Shown here piece by piece: positions 8,814-17,250 of a stretch of DNA of 64,000 bases (within the stretch, counting starts at the first letter, position 1; every line of letters starts with the position of its first letter). The translations under genes and the position numbers were made by a program. Source of the DNA: Burkholderiaceae bacterium (lineage in GTDB: Bacteria; Pseudomonadota; Gammaproteobacteria; Burkholderiales; Burkholderiaceae_A); NCBI GenBank assembly GCA_004214155.1, contig SGYQ01000005.1, positions 39,752 to 103,751 of the forward strand, given 5' to 3'. The notes beneath the pieces are model-generated. The model made no database searches. It was not told the DNA's origin and saw only the letters and a program-made list of their open reading frames with translations.

Positions 8814-9721
8814 TGAAAGTGGATATTCCAGGATTGATAGAGCAAGGTGAGTTTGATGCTCTTACAGAATATGCAGGATCGGTAGACCCCGGCTCGACAA
8901 TAGTAGAGTTCGGCTGTTATCTGGGACGCTCTACAAGTGCGATTCTCAAAGGTACTAATCCTATTAAGGATGCAAAAATTTTTGTATTCGATGCTTTCAG
9001 TATCAGAGGAAATGACCCTTTCGCGCAAACGATGGTTGGTCATGTTCAAAAGTTAGGCTTAACAGAATTAATTTACAGAGATAAGAAAGGGTTTTTACAC
9101 TGGGAGAAAGTATTTGATCATCTCATACAGTCTCACTCGAATAAAAATCTAGTTTGGGAAAAATGTGATTGCTCTGAGGCTACCTGGCAAGGTGACCATG
9201 AGATAGCCATGATCCATCTAGATGCTCCAAAAGATTATTATGAGTTAAGACCTATCCTTCTTCGATTTTTTGGGGCTCTCAAAAATGGGTCGATTATCGT
9301 ATTTCAGGATTTCTTTTATCATTGGTCAGCTAGTGTTATCTTGGCAGTTGCACTTATGGAAAAGAAAAGGTTTATTGAGTTTGAGAAAAGTTTTGCGTCA
9401 TCACTGCATGTCAGAGTAATTAAGAATTTCTCACTTCAGGACTTAGTTGATTTAGACCTCGACTTTAATAAATCCGATATTTTTGATGAATTAGATGAAA
9501 TCTTAAAAACTCTGGACAGCAATAGAGAAAAATTCGACAGATATGAGAAGTTTCGTTCTCGGATAGAGCTTGCATACTTAGCCGAGGCAGTTAGCTCTAG
9601 AAATGGTGATAAAGCGGCAATCAAATTACACAATATGTTAGTAAATCAATCCTTTATGGATAATCCTCAGGTGATTTTAGATTTTTTAGAACTTTTTCGA
9701 AAAAACTTTTCTATCAAATAG
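8813..9721 (+). CDS. Class I methyltransferase-like protein
   Basis: About 302 aa from ATG 8813, which shares its A with the previous TGA; a GTG one codon upstream is an alternative. The motif IVEFGCYLGRSTSAIL, at about residues 30-45, matches the SAM-binding loop of Methyltransf_24 proteins. IAMIHLDAPKDYYELRPIL and GSIIVFQDF correspond to the acidic post-motif region. A helical C-terminal tail of about 100 residues rich in Asp, Glu and Lys has no assignment. It is similar in plan to the preceding gene and may be an old duplicate. Probable sugar methyltransferase. Confidence 0.7.
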   Translation: MKVDIPGLIEQGEFDALTEYAGSVDPGSTIVEFGCYLGRSTSAILKGTNPIKDAKIFVFDAFSIRGNDPFAQTMVGHVQKLGLTELIYRDKKGFLHWEKVFDHLIQSHSNKNLVWEKCDCSEATWQGDHEIAMIHLDAPKDYYELRPILLRFFGALKNGSIIVFQDFFYHWSASVILAVALMEKKRFIEFEKSFASSLHVRVIKNFSLQDLVDLDLDFNKSDIFDELDEILKTLDSNREKFDRYEKFRSRIELAYLAEAVSSRNGDKAAIKLHNMLVNQSFMDNPQVILDFLELFRKNFSIK

Positions 9722-9731
9722 GAGCGACCCT

Positions 9732-10721
9732 TTGCACGTAAATGATACAAGAGATCAAGACGAAAATAAGTTACTAGATAGGTATAAATTTTTTTTTGAA
9801 GCGATGACAAGTAGCGAAAAAGAAAGGCTCGCCCAATTAGAGTCACTCAACAACTGCTATATCCTAAAAAAACCGCATTTTGATTTTTTCACAGGGTTTG
9901 CCGGTAAGGCAGTTCGTCAAATATTGCTTGGCTCAATAGTGTTGGATTATATTGTAAGAAAGTCAAATGGAAATCAAAATTTTTCAAACATTAATTATTT
10001 AGAGATTGGTTCCTGGCTCGGTGCTTCTCTTTTATCTGTATCTTCCGTTGTCTCGAAATATTCGATCACTGGAAAGTATACGTGTATAGATTTATGGAAA
10101 CCATTCAATCCTGAGGCGGATATTATTGGCAGCGAAAAATCTGCGAGAATCGAGGAATTGTGCCGTAATGAGAGTGCATTTCCGCTGTTTTTATACAACG
10201 CAAGTTCGTCGATAAAAATGGAGGATCTAAATGTTGTCAGAAAGTCTAGTATGCGAGCCCTAAAGCATTTCAAGGATATTGAAAACAATAGTTACGATAT
10301 AGCTTTTATTGATGGATTACACTACTACGAGTTTGTGTTGAACGATTTGTTGCTGAGTTATGATCTGTTGAAACCAGGGGGAGTTCTTATTTTTGATGAC
10401 TATGAGTGCCGTTTTGGTGATGTTCCAGATTGGACTAACATTGTCAATAAAGATTATGTCCCTAATCCAAAAAATGGAATCATGTTTCATCCTGGCGTCA
10501 CTAAAGCAGTGAATAAATTTTGTGAAATAAAGGGAATCGAGGAGAGTACTATCGATCAGGTATGCGGCTTAGGGATTTTGTTAAAGGAGTCGACTGAAAG
10601 GTTACAAATAAGTAATTACAAGGATAATTTGTTTTTTCCTGATCATTTACCCTTAGAGTGGCTTGATTTAGCCAAGCAAGATTTAAGTAAAGAGTTTAAA
10701 AATATCGAAAAATATAAATAA
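9732..10721 (+). CDS. Class I methyltransferase-like protein
   Basis: 329 aa, TTG start with AGGAGCG upstream at about 9720. The SAM-binding motif YLEIGSWLGAS is near residues 89-99. YDIAFIDGLHYYEFVLNDL and LLKPGGVLIFDDYE, with the aspartates usual for metal-assisted O-methyltransferases, follow in the expected order. It is the fourth methyltransferase-like gene in succession. The N-terminal 85 residues and the last 70 are not assigned. Probably a sugar O-methyltransferase of the flagellar or surface glycan pathway. Confidence 0.7.
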   Translation: MHVNDTRDQDENKLLDRYKFFFEAMTSSEKERLAQLESLNNCYILKKPHFDFFTGFAGKAVRQILLGSIVLDYIVRKSNGNQNFSNINYLEIGSWLGASLLSVSSVVSKYSITGKYTCIDLWKPFNPEADIIGSEKSARIEELCRNESAFPLFLYNASSSIKMEDLNVVRKSSMRALKHFKDIENNSYDIAFIDGLHYYEFVLNDLLLSYDLLKPGGVLIFDDYECRFGDVPDWTNIVNKDYVPNPKNGIMFHPGVTKAVNKFCEIKGIEESTIDQVCGLGILLKESTERLQISNYKDNLFFPDHLPLEWLDLAKQDLSKEFKNIEKYK

Positions 10722-10740
10722 TATGACCTTCTAAATTTTT

Positions 10741-11766
10741 GTGGGATTAAAATCTATGCGTGGTAATCTTTCAGAGAAACCAATAGCACCATACGATACA
10801 TGGACGAAGTTTTTAAATGCTTTACTCAGTAGAAAAAAATTGGATTTACGTGAAACATGGTTCGTCAATGTTTACAATGGGGTGGGGGATGCGTTTTTCG
10901 TATTGGGTTTTTTAAAGGCATTAAGACACCATTATAAAATTAAGACATTAGTAATAGTGGTTAGAAAAAGTTTAAAGGATATTGTAGATCTTTACGGTCA
11001 TGCATTTGATCACGCTATTTACTTTGATTCAGATTTTCCAATTGATAGCAGTTTTAGCGATAAGTTCGGCCCTGGCTTTCTTATTTGTGCTTCCAAAGCG
11101 TATTATCTAGGTGGTGTATGGCAATCACTTGCAGTCGCTCATAGAATTCCCCATATCGATTGGTATAAATTTGGGCTGCGTCTACCAATGACTGCAAGAT
11201 TTGATTCTCCGAAATTTATTAATACTGATTACTCAGAAATCATAACAAACCCAAAAGACTGTTTTATCATTTTACCCTTTAGTAGTTTTACGGAAAGGCT
11301 GGATAAACATTGCTGGGAAAAAGTTGTGTCGATTTTAGTTAAAAAAGGTTATAAATGTTATACAAATATTCAAAATAAATCATGGGATTTTAAGAGACAT
11401 GGTCATATAAAACGTAACGAAATTAAACAAGAGTATGAGCCTATATCAGGAACAATACCTTTAGACTGTTCGATTAAGGACCTCTTTTCTATTGTCAATG
11501 CTGGCGCTAAAGTTATTGCGGGTCCGGGCGGTTTGGCTACTATATTGGGTTTTACGTCAAGTGAAATCTTGATTCTTCAAAAAAAAGTTGTCGTTGATGC
11601 CGGTACCATTAACTCAACATATAGAGGGGAAAAATGGACATCCTTAGATATGGTAGGGGCAGTAAAACGAGGTATTCCATGGCGTTTAAATTTGAGAGAA
11701 TCGTTTTTCGACGAAAATATAGAAAACACACTATCGGATTTTGTTGGGGAAACTACTAACGATTGA
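10741..11766 (+). CDS. Putative GT9-like (GT-B) glycosyltransferase
   Basis: 341 aa from GTG (ATG 10756 is an alternative). The N-terminal segment VNVYNGVGDAFFVLGFLKAL, followed by a hydrophobic strand, resembles the start of heptosyltransferase-like GT9 proteins. The C-terminal half has DCFIILPFSS and a nucleotide-site-like AGAKVIAGPGGLATILGF, where GT9 enzymes carry a D-x-G-x-x-H segment. Here the usual His and Asp are absent, so it may be a divergent or non-catalytic relative. It fits with heptose genes elsewhere in the window (hddA, gmhA). The family call is moderate. Confidence 0.5.
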   Translation: MGLKSMRGNLSEKPIAPYDTWTKFLNALLSRKKLDLRETWFVNVYNGVGDAFFVLGFLKALRHHYKIKTLVIVVRKSLKDIVDLYGHAFDHAIYFDSDFPIDSSFSDKFGPGFLICASKAYYLGGVWQSLAVAHRIPHIDWYKFGLRLPMTARFDSPKFINTDYSEIITNPKDCFIILPFSSFTERLDKHCWEKVVSILVKKGYKCYTNIQNKSWDFKRHGHIKRNEIKQEYEPISGTIPLDCSIKDLFSIVNAGAKVIAGPGGLATILGFTSSEILILQKKVVVDAGTINSTYRGEKWTSLDMVGAVKRGIPWRLNLRESFFDENIENTLSDFVGETTND

Positions 11767-11819
11767 TAAGAAAAAATACAGCTTAAATTTTAAAAGAAAA
11801 CTTTACGGAGATAGATGGA

Positions 11820-12209
11820 ATGAAGGTTGAAATGCCACCTGGAGAAGTTTTAGACCGGTTAGCAATTTTGTTTGTTAAGAGATTATTTCTCGCCGCGTCA
11901 AGAGATACGGATGAGAATATACGATTTTACAAAAATTTTAAAAAGGATGTGTTAGACGGTTTTCTGGAACTTGGACAAGTCAAGCCAAAGCTAATCTTTA
12001 AAACTTACCTGAAATTTATAAGATTACACAAAAAGTCATGGGGAGTAAGAGATCAAATGGAGGCTGCTGCACAAGCCGAGAACGCCGACTCGTATTTTAA
12101 ATTTTGTCGCGAAGCCCACATTTATAATTTAGAGAGACGTAATTTAAAAAATTTTCTAAATGAGCAAATTGGAGTCGACTTTAAAGAAGCTAGCAACTTT
12201 AAAAAATAA
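11820..12209 (+). CDS. DUF6165-like small protein
   Basis: 129 aa, all helical in appearance. It begins with MPPGEVLDRLAILFVK, and ends with SYFKFCREAHIYNLERRNLKN and a NEQIGVDFKEA tail, a pattern I associate with the DUF6165 family found in polysaccharide loci. No catalytic motif, signal peptide or membrane helix is seen. ATG 11820 is preceded by ACGGAGAT. It lies 53 bases after the GT9-like gene and is convergent with hddA. The function is unknown; members often neighbour glycosyltransferases. Confidence 0.55.
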   Translation: MKVEMPPGEVLDRLAILFVKRLFLAASRDTDENIRFYKNFKKDVLDGFLELGQVKPKLIFKTYLKFIRLHKKSWGVRDQMEAAAQAENADSYFKFCREAHIYNLERRNLKNFLNEQIGVDFKEASNFKK

Positions 12210-12234
12210 TTGGCAAGAATGAATCACAAGTTAT

Positions 12235-13230
12235 TTAAGAGATTCTGGTTACGAAAGAAGAGCCTTTGTTTGCGAATCTAAACGGAACCCATACTCTTAC
12301 TTCAGGGAGAGCTCTTTTTATTTTTTCATGTTTCTGGGGAGGGGCAAGAAAATAGAAAAAACCGCTACCGCCTGCGCCCATTAACTTTCCTCCGACCGCC
12401 CCATTTTTAAGTGCTGTTCTATAGATCTCATCAAACATTTGAGGAGAAATCTTATCTGAAAAGCCTTTTTTTAATTTCCATGCATGATTTAACAATTTTC
12501 CAATTTCTTCAATTTCCATCTCTTTTAAGAGCATTTTATTGGCTTCCTGGCTGATTTTAGAGACTTCAGAAAGTTTATTATTGATTTCTTTTGAGCATAT
12601 TTTATTTTTGTGTTCAGCGATTATTGCCGTACCGTCCCTACTTAAACCCGTAAACCCCATCAATATTGACCGTCTTAGATATTCAGTGTAGCTAAATGAT
12701 GGTTTTAATGCTGAAACCCTTATTTTTTTTCCTGGGCCCAACTTGATAACATTGATACCTCCATATGCAGCAGAGATTTGATCTTGCACACCAACCGCCT
12801 CTCCTATCATTTCCTGTTCAATATAAATCGCTTCCTGAAATAACTGGGATTTTGAGACATTGGAATTTTTAAGTCCATGTATTGCTTTCAACAGCCCAAC
12901 AGTAAAACTAGAACTGGAGCCAATGCCGCTTCGAGCAGGGAGATCTCCAAAATGAGCAAGATCTAGCCCGGTTTCGAAGTTAAAATAACGGAGACATTCT
13001 CTAACTGATGGATGCTTTATGTCAGTATTTTGCTTTACATATTCTATATCTGAATAAGCAATTTTCGAGATATACTCTGGAAAGAATTTTGGTTTACGCG
13101 TCACCAAAACATAACCGTAGTAATCCATAGCAGCGACAATAACCGTAGTGGGGTTCTCGTTATACCATTCGAAAAAATCAGCCCCCCCTCCAAATAAAGA
13201 TAATCTGTACGGTGTTCTTGTTATTATCAC
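12235..13230 (-). CDS. hddA: GHMP kinase, HddA-type heptose-7-phosphate kinase
   Basis: 331 aa. GHMP superfamily kinase most like D-glycero-alpha-D-manno-heptose 7-phosphate 1-kinase, which makes the bisphosphate precursor of GDP-heptose. The start MIITRTPYRLSLFGGGADF is typical of HddA-like proteins. The ATP-binding motif LPARSGIGSSSS is at residues 97-108, and the C-terminal motif GGKLMGAGGSGFFYF is present. It is encoded against the surrounding genes. A GmhA-like isomerase, which would make its substrate, is 28 kb away at 40937; the later GmhB and HddC steps are not evident in this window. A fucose or other sugar kinase of the same family is a less likely alternative. Confidence 0.8.
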   Translation of the reverse strand: MIITRTPYRLSLFGGGADFFEWYNENPTTVIVAAMDYYGYVLVTRKPKFFPEYISKIAYSDIEYVKQNTDIKHPSVRECLRYFNFETGLDLAHFGDLPARSGIGSSSSFTVGLLKAIHGLKNSNVSKSQLFQEAIYIEQEMIGEAVGVQDQISAAYGGINVIKLGPGKKIRVSALKPSFSYTEYLRRSILMGFTGLSRDGTAIIAEHKNKICSKEINNKLSEVSKISQEANKMLLKEMEIEEIGKLLNHAWKLKKGFSDKISPQMFDEIYRTALKNGAVGGKLMGAGGSGFFYFLAPPQKHEKIKRALPEVRVWVPFRFANKGSSFVTRIS

Positions 13231-13323
13231 GGTTAGCCAAGAGGGTTAAATTCAAATGTTAACATGTAATCTGAATTATCGCGAAGAAAGTATTTTTATA
13301 GAAACCTAAATTTTTAAGGGCAA

Positions 13324-13376
13324 GTGACACTAGAAATCAGACCCCTAGTTGTTTTAAAATCTAGGTGTCATGTCAC
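13324..13376. repeat. Nested inverted repeat between divergent genes
   Basis: In the 190-base gap between hddA and the dioxygenase gene. GACCCCTAG (13340-13348) pairs with CTAGGTGTC (13361-13369) with one mismatch across a 12-base AT-rich spacer. Outside it, GTGACA (13324-13329) pairs perfectly with TGTCAC (13371-13376). It could be a hairpin or a regulator site for either divergent gene. Nothing else is evident in this gap. Confidence 0.5.
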
Positions 13377-13420
13377 ACGTTCTTGCAAAAGACGGGCACA
13401 AAATAAAAACGGGATAAATA

Positions 13421-14260
13421 TTGGTTCAAATCGAAATTAACAATGAAGAAAAAGCTGATTCGCTTGATTGGACATTTTTAAAAAATAGTTTTAATCGAGA
13501 TGGAGTAATTTTAACGAAAAACTTTTTTTTAAAAGAAAGAATTGATTCTTTGAAGAAGTCATTGATCGAAGTCAAGTTGGGTAAATATAAATCAGGACTT
13601 TTGCCCGATAAGATTAAGTATCAAGGCGATAAAGAAAAAAATTGTAGGGTATTTCACTCGGCATGTAATGTTTGGAAAAGTGACTCTGAAATTAAAAACT
13701 TTTTATTACATTCGAGACTAGGTTTTTTTGCGAGTCGTTTGATGGGTTGGGATTCTTGTAGGATTAATCAGGACACTTTTTTTTGTGTCCAATCTGGTTT
13801 AGGACCTACTACTTTCCATCAAGATAACCCCTATCAAGATTGGCACGACAGTTCTGGTGGCGTTATCACAGCATGGATAGCATTAGAAGAAATAACAAAG
13901 GAGATGGGTGGTTTAGAATTTGCCGTTGGGTCGCATCGGGTGTCAAGGAAAGGCGAAATTCTAAACGAGCCATTCATTAATTCAGATAATTACCGAATTG
14001 AATTTGAAAATTTTGAACAAACTACAAACTCTAGTCATCAAATAGTTACTCCCTCTTTTGCAATAGGAGACGTCTCATTTCACCATGGAGATCTCTGGCA
14101 TGGATCGGGTGTAAATAATTCTAAATACACGAGAATGTCATTTTCTATACATTTAATGGAGGGGAGTGCAAAATTCAATACAAATATTTCTCCCTATTTC
14201 AGTCGATTTCGCAAAAGCGATACCGACGATTTGGACAATGCTTTTTTCCCTGAGTTTTGA
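13421..14260 (+). CDS. Phytanoyl-CoA dioxygenase family (PhyH) oxygenase
   Basis: 279 aa, TTG start. Probable Fe(II)/2-oxoglutarate dioxygenase that hydroxylates a small molecule. The iron ligands are visible as His133-x-Asp135 (TFHQDNP) and His227 (WHGSG), with Arg238 (TRMSFSIH) placed as the 2-oxoglutarate-binding arginine. ITAWIALEEITKEMGGLEF is the hallmark strand-turn of PhyH proteins. No signal peptide. It heads the rightward group with the alcohol dehydrogenase 9 bases downstream, which suggests successive oxidation of the same substrate. The substrate, perhaps a nucleotide sugar or a lipid-linked glycan, is unknown. Confidence 0.8.
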   Translation: MVQIEINNEEKADSLDWTFLKNSFNRDGVILTKNFFLKERIDSLKKSLIEVKLGKYKSGLLPDKIKYQGDKEKNCRVFHSACNVWKSDSEIKNFLLHSRLGFFASRLMGWDSCRINQDTFFCVQSGLGPTTFHQDNPYQDWHDSSGGVITAWIALEEITKEMGGLEFAVGSHRVSRKGEILNEPFINSDNYRIEFENFEQTTNSSHQIVTPSFAIGDVSFHHGDLWHGSGVNNSKYTRMSFSIHLMEGSAKFNTNISPYFSRFRKSDTDDLDNAFFPEF

Positions 14261-14269
14261 AAAGATCGA

Positions 14270-15457
14270 ATGGAAAAATTTAGATGCTTCTATTTGGACC
14301 CTAGTATAGAGGAACCTTTTTCACTAGAAAATAGTTTTTATAACAAAACCCTTAATCCTTTGGATTGGTTCAACCATTTATTTGAGGAAGAGGTCACAAT
14401 TACTAAAGTTAATAATGGGGATGTGGTTATAAAGGTTGTTGGCGTAACTATCTGCAATACAGATATTTACGAAATTCTCAATCGTGGACGAAGAAAAAAA
14501 AATGTTAGTAGGAGGTCGGGAAAAATTTTTCTTGGTCACGAGTTAGTTGGTGTAATTGTAAGGATTGGGAACAATGTTGAAAAGTTTAAAAAAGGTGACT
14601 TGGTATGTATTGGTGATTTCAATACCTGTAAGGCATTTAACATTGAGCCTGTGTGCGATAGCTGTAAAAACGGTAAAGGTATCGTCTGCACTCATAAACA
14701 TCGAAGGAAATTTACATCTCAGTCATACGGGGGATTTTCCGAGTTTTTGGTTCGAAGTGAACAGCAAGTTTTTAAATTACCACCAGGTTTTAATCATCAG
14801 TCCGCATGTCTTGTTGAACCTGCGGCACTTGCTCATTACTGCTTTAGGAAAATAGAGAGAAAAGCTTCAAATGTTCTTCTTCTCGGGTGTGGGACTATCG
14901 GTGTTTTATTAGTTCGGTTGATAAAGTATTACTTTAAGGATAACGTTAAGATATTTTGTTTGTCAAACAATGCAACACACTTAGAGACTGCCACAAAATC
15001 CGGGGCATGTTTTGTTTCATCAGAGATAACTGCATTTGAAGAATCAGCAAAAAATTTTCGAAGTGAGAGTGGAGCGAGTATTGGCGGTTTTGATTACACT
15101 TTTGATTTTATTGGCCAAAGTTTTTCGATAAACTGTGGGATTCAACTTACTAAACCTAACGGGTCTATTTTTGAACTAGCTTTTCCTTCAACTCCGATCG
15201 GGATTGACATTGATACTTTAGTAAGAAAAGAAATTAATTTAAGCGGATTACATGGATATGAGGCAAGTTCTATTGCTAAAAATCATGATTTTCAGTGTGT
15301 TGTGGAACTTATCGATAATGAACTGATAAATGTTAATGACTTGATATCACGAACAGTTCCGTTTTCGAATATAAAAGAAGTTTTAATAAATGAATGCTTG
15401 ACTAATATGAAGCGAGACAATGGTGTCCCATGGTTTCGGACGTTCGCTCAAACTTAA
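14270..15457 (+). CDS. Zinc-type medium-chain alcohol dehydrogenase
   Basis: 395 aa, MDR superfamily NAD(P)-dependent dehydrogenase. ICNTDIYEI holds the catalytic-zinc cysteine region, FLGHELVGVI the zinc-binding His/Glu, and the structural-zinc loop has spaced cysteines (CDSCKNGKGIVC). LVEPAALAHYC and the nucleotide fold motif VLLLGCGTIGVLLV follow. Family length is about 340-400, so it is full length. It follows the PhyH gene closely and converges with the aldo/keto reductase, overlapping it by 4 bases. Probably oxidises or reduces a sugar or polyol hydroxyl in the glycan pathway. Confidence 0.85.
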   Translation: MEKFRCFYLDPSIEEPFSLENSFYNKTLNPLDWFNHLFEEEVTITKVNNGDVVIKVVGVTICNTDIYEILNRGRRKKNVSRRSGKIFLGHELVGVIVRIGNNVEKFKKGDLVCIGDFNTCKAFNIEPVCDSCKNGKGIVCTHKHRRKFTSQSYGGFSEFLVRSEQQVFKLPPGFNHQSACLVEPAALAHYCFRKIERKASNVLLLGCGTIGVLLVRLIKYYFKDNVKIFCLSNNATHLETATKSGACFVSSEITAFEESAKNFRSESGASIGGFDYTFDFIGQSFSINCGIQLTKPNGSIFELAFPSTPIGIDIDTLVRKEINLSGLHGYEASSIAKNHDFQCVVELIDNELINVNDLISRTVPFSNIKEVLINECLTNMKRDNGVPWFRTFAQT

Positions 15458-16455
15458 ATATTTGTCGGGTATACTTTTTCTTCAAGATCCTTAGTTAGAT
15501 TAGTCAAAAAGTGTGTTCTTGAATAAGCCCCAAAAATGTTTTGTAGTTGTTCTATCGTTGATGCTCCGAGGATAATGTCTCCTATATATTTTTTTGAGTA
15601 TACATAGGCGAATGCCATTTCCATCAGACTAACATTATTTTCTCTACAAAATTCAGATGCTAACTTATAACGTTGAAAAATATCTTTTTGCCTAAGTTTT
15701 CTCGTTTGATGTTTGAAAGTTGACAACCTTCCTATTCCCGCAAAATCGTTGTTTTCCAACTTGTATTTGCCTGTCAAAAGCCCTCCTGCAAAAATAGAGT
15801 GAACTTGAAATGCTAATTGTTCTCTGATTATTATTTCTTTGAGCGCAATATCAACATTTCTATTTAAAAGTGAATAAGGTTCTTGAATATAGAGTTTTAT
15901 GCCAACTGTTCTATTTAGCTCCAAAAACCTCATCAGACCCCATGGAGTCTCATTAGCAAGTCCTATTGCTTTTATCTCCCCTTTCTCGTAAGCAGTTGCC
16001 AAAGCTGAGAATTGTTCTTCAAAAGTGATAAATGTAGGGTCTGGTTCTGGTTCATAATAAAATCGACCAAAATTATTTGTAAATCGGTCAGGCCAATGAA
16101 GAAAAAATATATCTATATAATCTGTGTTAAGCCTTTTGAGACTGGTTTGAACTGCTGTACGGATTCTGTTGTAAGTTAATCTTTCGGCGTCCTCACCAAA
16201 CCACCCCTCGGAATTGCGACCTGTAACTTTTGTTCCGATATGGATTTTCTCTCTCTCTTTCCTCTTTACCCATGTGCCGAAGATTTTTTCACTCTCGCCC
16301 ACGGTCTCCTTTTGTTCGGGAAATGGGTACCTTTCAGCGAGGTCAAAATGCAAAACATTATTATCCAAACACAAGTCGAGAATATCACTTGATGTTCGCT
16401 TATTAATTTGACTTCCTAGGAGTTGGCAACCGTACCAAAGAGTTTTACTAGCCAT
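15454..16455 (-). CDS. Aldo/keto reductase
   Basis: 333 aa, NADPH-dependent reductase with a TIM-barrel fold. The catalytic tetrad is visible: Asp and Tyr in FDLAERYPF, Lys in HIGTKVTG, and His in FFLHWPDRF. The C-terminal region has LGASTIEQLQNIFGAY, the NADPH 2'-phosphate site pattern. It overlaps the Nudix gene start-to-stop by 8 bases, so the two form a minus-strand operon within the otherwise rightward island. It may reduce a keto-sugar; a general carbonyl reductase is also possible. Confidence 0.9.
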   Translation of the reverse strand: MASKTLWYGCQLLGSQINKRTSSDILDLCLDNNVLHFDLAERYPFPEQKETVGESEKIFGTWVKRKEREKIHIGTKVTGRNSEGWFGEDAERLTYNRIRTAVQTSLKRLNTDYIDIFFLHWPDRFTNNFGRFYYEPEPDPTFITFEEQFSALATAYEKGEIKAIGLANETPWGLMRFLELNRTVGIKLYIQEPYSLLNRNVDIALKEIIIREQLAFQVHSIFAGGLLTGKYKLENNDFAGIGRLSTFKHQTRKLRQKDIFQRYKLASEFCRENNVSLMEMAFAYVYSKKYIGDIILGASTIEQLQNIFGAYSRTHFLTNLTKDLEEKVYPTNI

Positions 16456-17122
16456 TAGTTTTTTCCAAATGATCTCTTAAAAGAGATAAACCACAATGTA
16501 TTTGAAACGTGTTTAATGTTAATAATTCTGAAAAAGGGACAAAAGCAAGGTTAATTATTTCACCGTTGCTCTCATGGTTTAGATGTCTATTTTGTGATCT
16601 TATAACTTGTCTCTCATCAAGTAAAAATGCAAACCAGCTTGCGGTTTCAGAAAATGCGGATTCGCATATTATGAATTCATTTCCAAGATTAATTAACTTA
16701 TCTGTGCAAACGGAAATTCCTGTCTCTTCTTCTAACTCACGTTTAGCTGCTTCCCTCGGTGACTCATTGGATTCAATACCACCAGCAGGAAATTCCAAGC
16801 TTGTACCTCCCAGGGCAATACGGTTTTGTTTCACCATAAGTACAGAAAAAGTATCGGCTTGCATAAAAAATGGAATAATGATGACCGATTTGCCCCTAAA
16901 AAAAACATTTCTAGCCTGTATCTCACCATCGTAATACTTTAATGTAACTTCTGCCACGGCAGAGTGTAGATACTGATCAGTTCTTTTTAAGTTAAAAAGA
17001 AGAACTTCTAAAATTTCACCATCATTCTTCTTTACTGTCTCAACGTATTCTCTGAAACAACTCGATTGTAAGAAAAAGTCTCTCTCGGAGTTTGATACCC
17101 CAGTAATTTTATTGACTACCAA
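16448..17122 (-). CDS. Nudix hydrolase (ADP-sugar pyrophosphatase-like)
   Basis: 224 aa, TTG start. The Nudix box is complete: GGIESNESPREAAKRELEEETGI, written here in two parts, GGIESNESPREAA and KRELEEETGI, at about residues 115-137, preceded by LEFPAGG. Such proteins hydrolyse nucleoside diphosphates linked to another group, often ADP-ribose or nucleotide sugars. It is first in the operon with the aldo/keto reductase. A sigma-70-like promoter and a perfect inverted repeat lie directly upstream, so this pair may be regulated separately from the rest of the island. Confidence 0.85.
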   Translation of the reverse strand: MVVNKITGVSNSERDFFLQSSCFREYVETVKKNDGEILEVLLFNLKRTDQYLHSAVAEVTLKYYDGEIQARNVFFRGKSVIIIPFFMQADTFSVLMVKQNRIALGGTSLEFPAGGIESNESPREAAKRELEEETGISVCTDKLINLGNEFIICESAFSETASWFAFLLDERQVIRSQNRHLNHESNGEIINLAFVPFSELLTLNTFQIHCGLSLLRDHLEKTNG

Positions 17123-17124
17123 TG

Positions 17125-17154
17125 TATAGACAGTTAAGATTGGGACTGTCTATA
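17125..17154. promoter_or_regulatory. Perfect 10-bp inverted repeat, operator candidate
   Basis: TATAGACAGT (17125-17134) and its exact reverse complement ACTGTCTATA (17145-17154) are separated by 10 bases. Centre-to-centre spacing is about two helical turns, as for a dimeric repressor. It lies just downstream of the -10 of the minus-strand promoter and directly ahead of the Nudix start codon, where a bound repressor or a 5' hairpin would control the operon. Confidence 0.6.
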
Positions 17155-17182
17155 GTATTTAGTGATCAATCATGCCTGTCAA
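17154..17182 (-). promoter_or_regulatory. Sigma-70-like promoter for Nudix/AKR operon
   Basis: On the minus strand a perfect TTGACA (17182-17177) is followed after 17 bases by AATACT (17159-17154, 4 of 6 matches to TATAAT). The predicted transcription start falls inside the inverted repeat. No experimental support. Confidence 0.5.
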
Positions 17183-17202
17183 GAAGTATGAGTTTTATTT
17201 TG

Positions 17203-17218
17203 TGGTACAGATATTGCT
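17203..17218 (+). promoter_or_regulatory. Sigma-54 (RpoN) promoter candidate
   Basis: TGGTACAGATATTGCT has the invariant GG and GC dinucleotides with exactly 10 bases between them and differs from the TGGCAC-N5-TTGCW consensus at one position. It lies 33 bases before ATG 17251. Sigma-54 commonly drives flagellar genes, so the right half of the glycan island may belong to the flagellar regulon. Confidence 0.6.
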
Positions 17219-17250
17219 TGTTCTAAGTCTCACACGTTAAGTTAAAACAT

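Noticed and set aside
13369..13395. A TGTCACACGTTCTTGCA segment resembling a sigma-54 promoter before the PhyH gene.
   Set aside because: The dinucleotides are 11 rather than 10 bases apart and the -24 element lacks GG, so the match is not acceptable.
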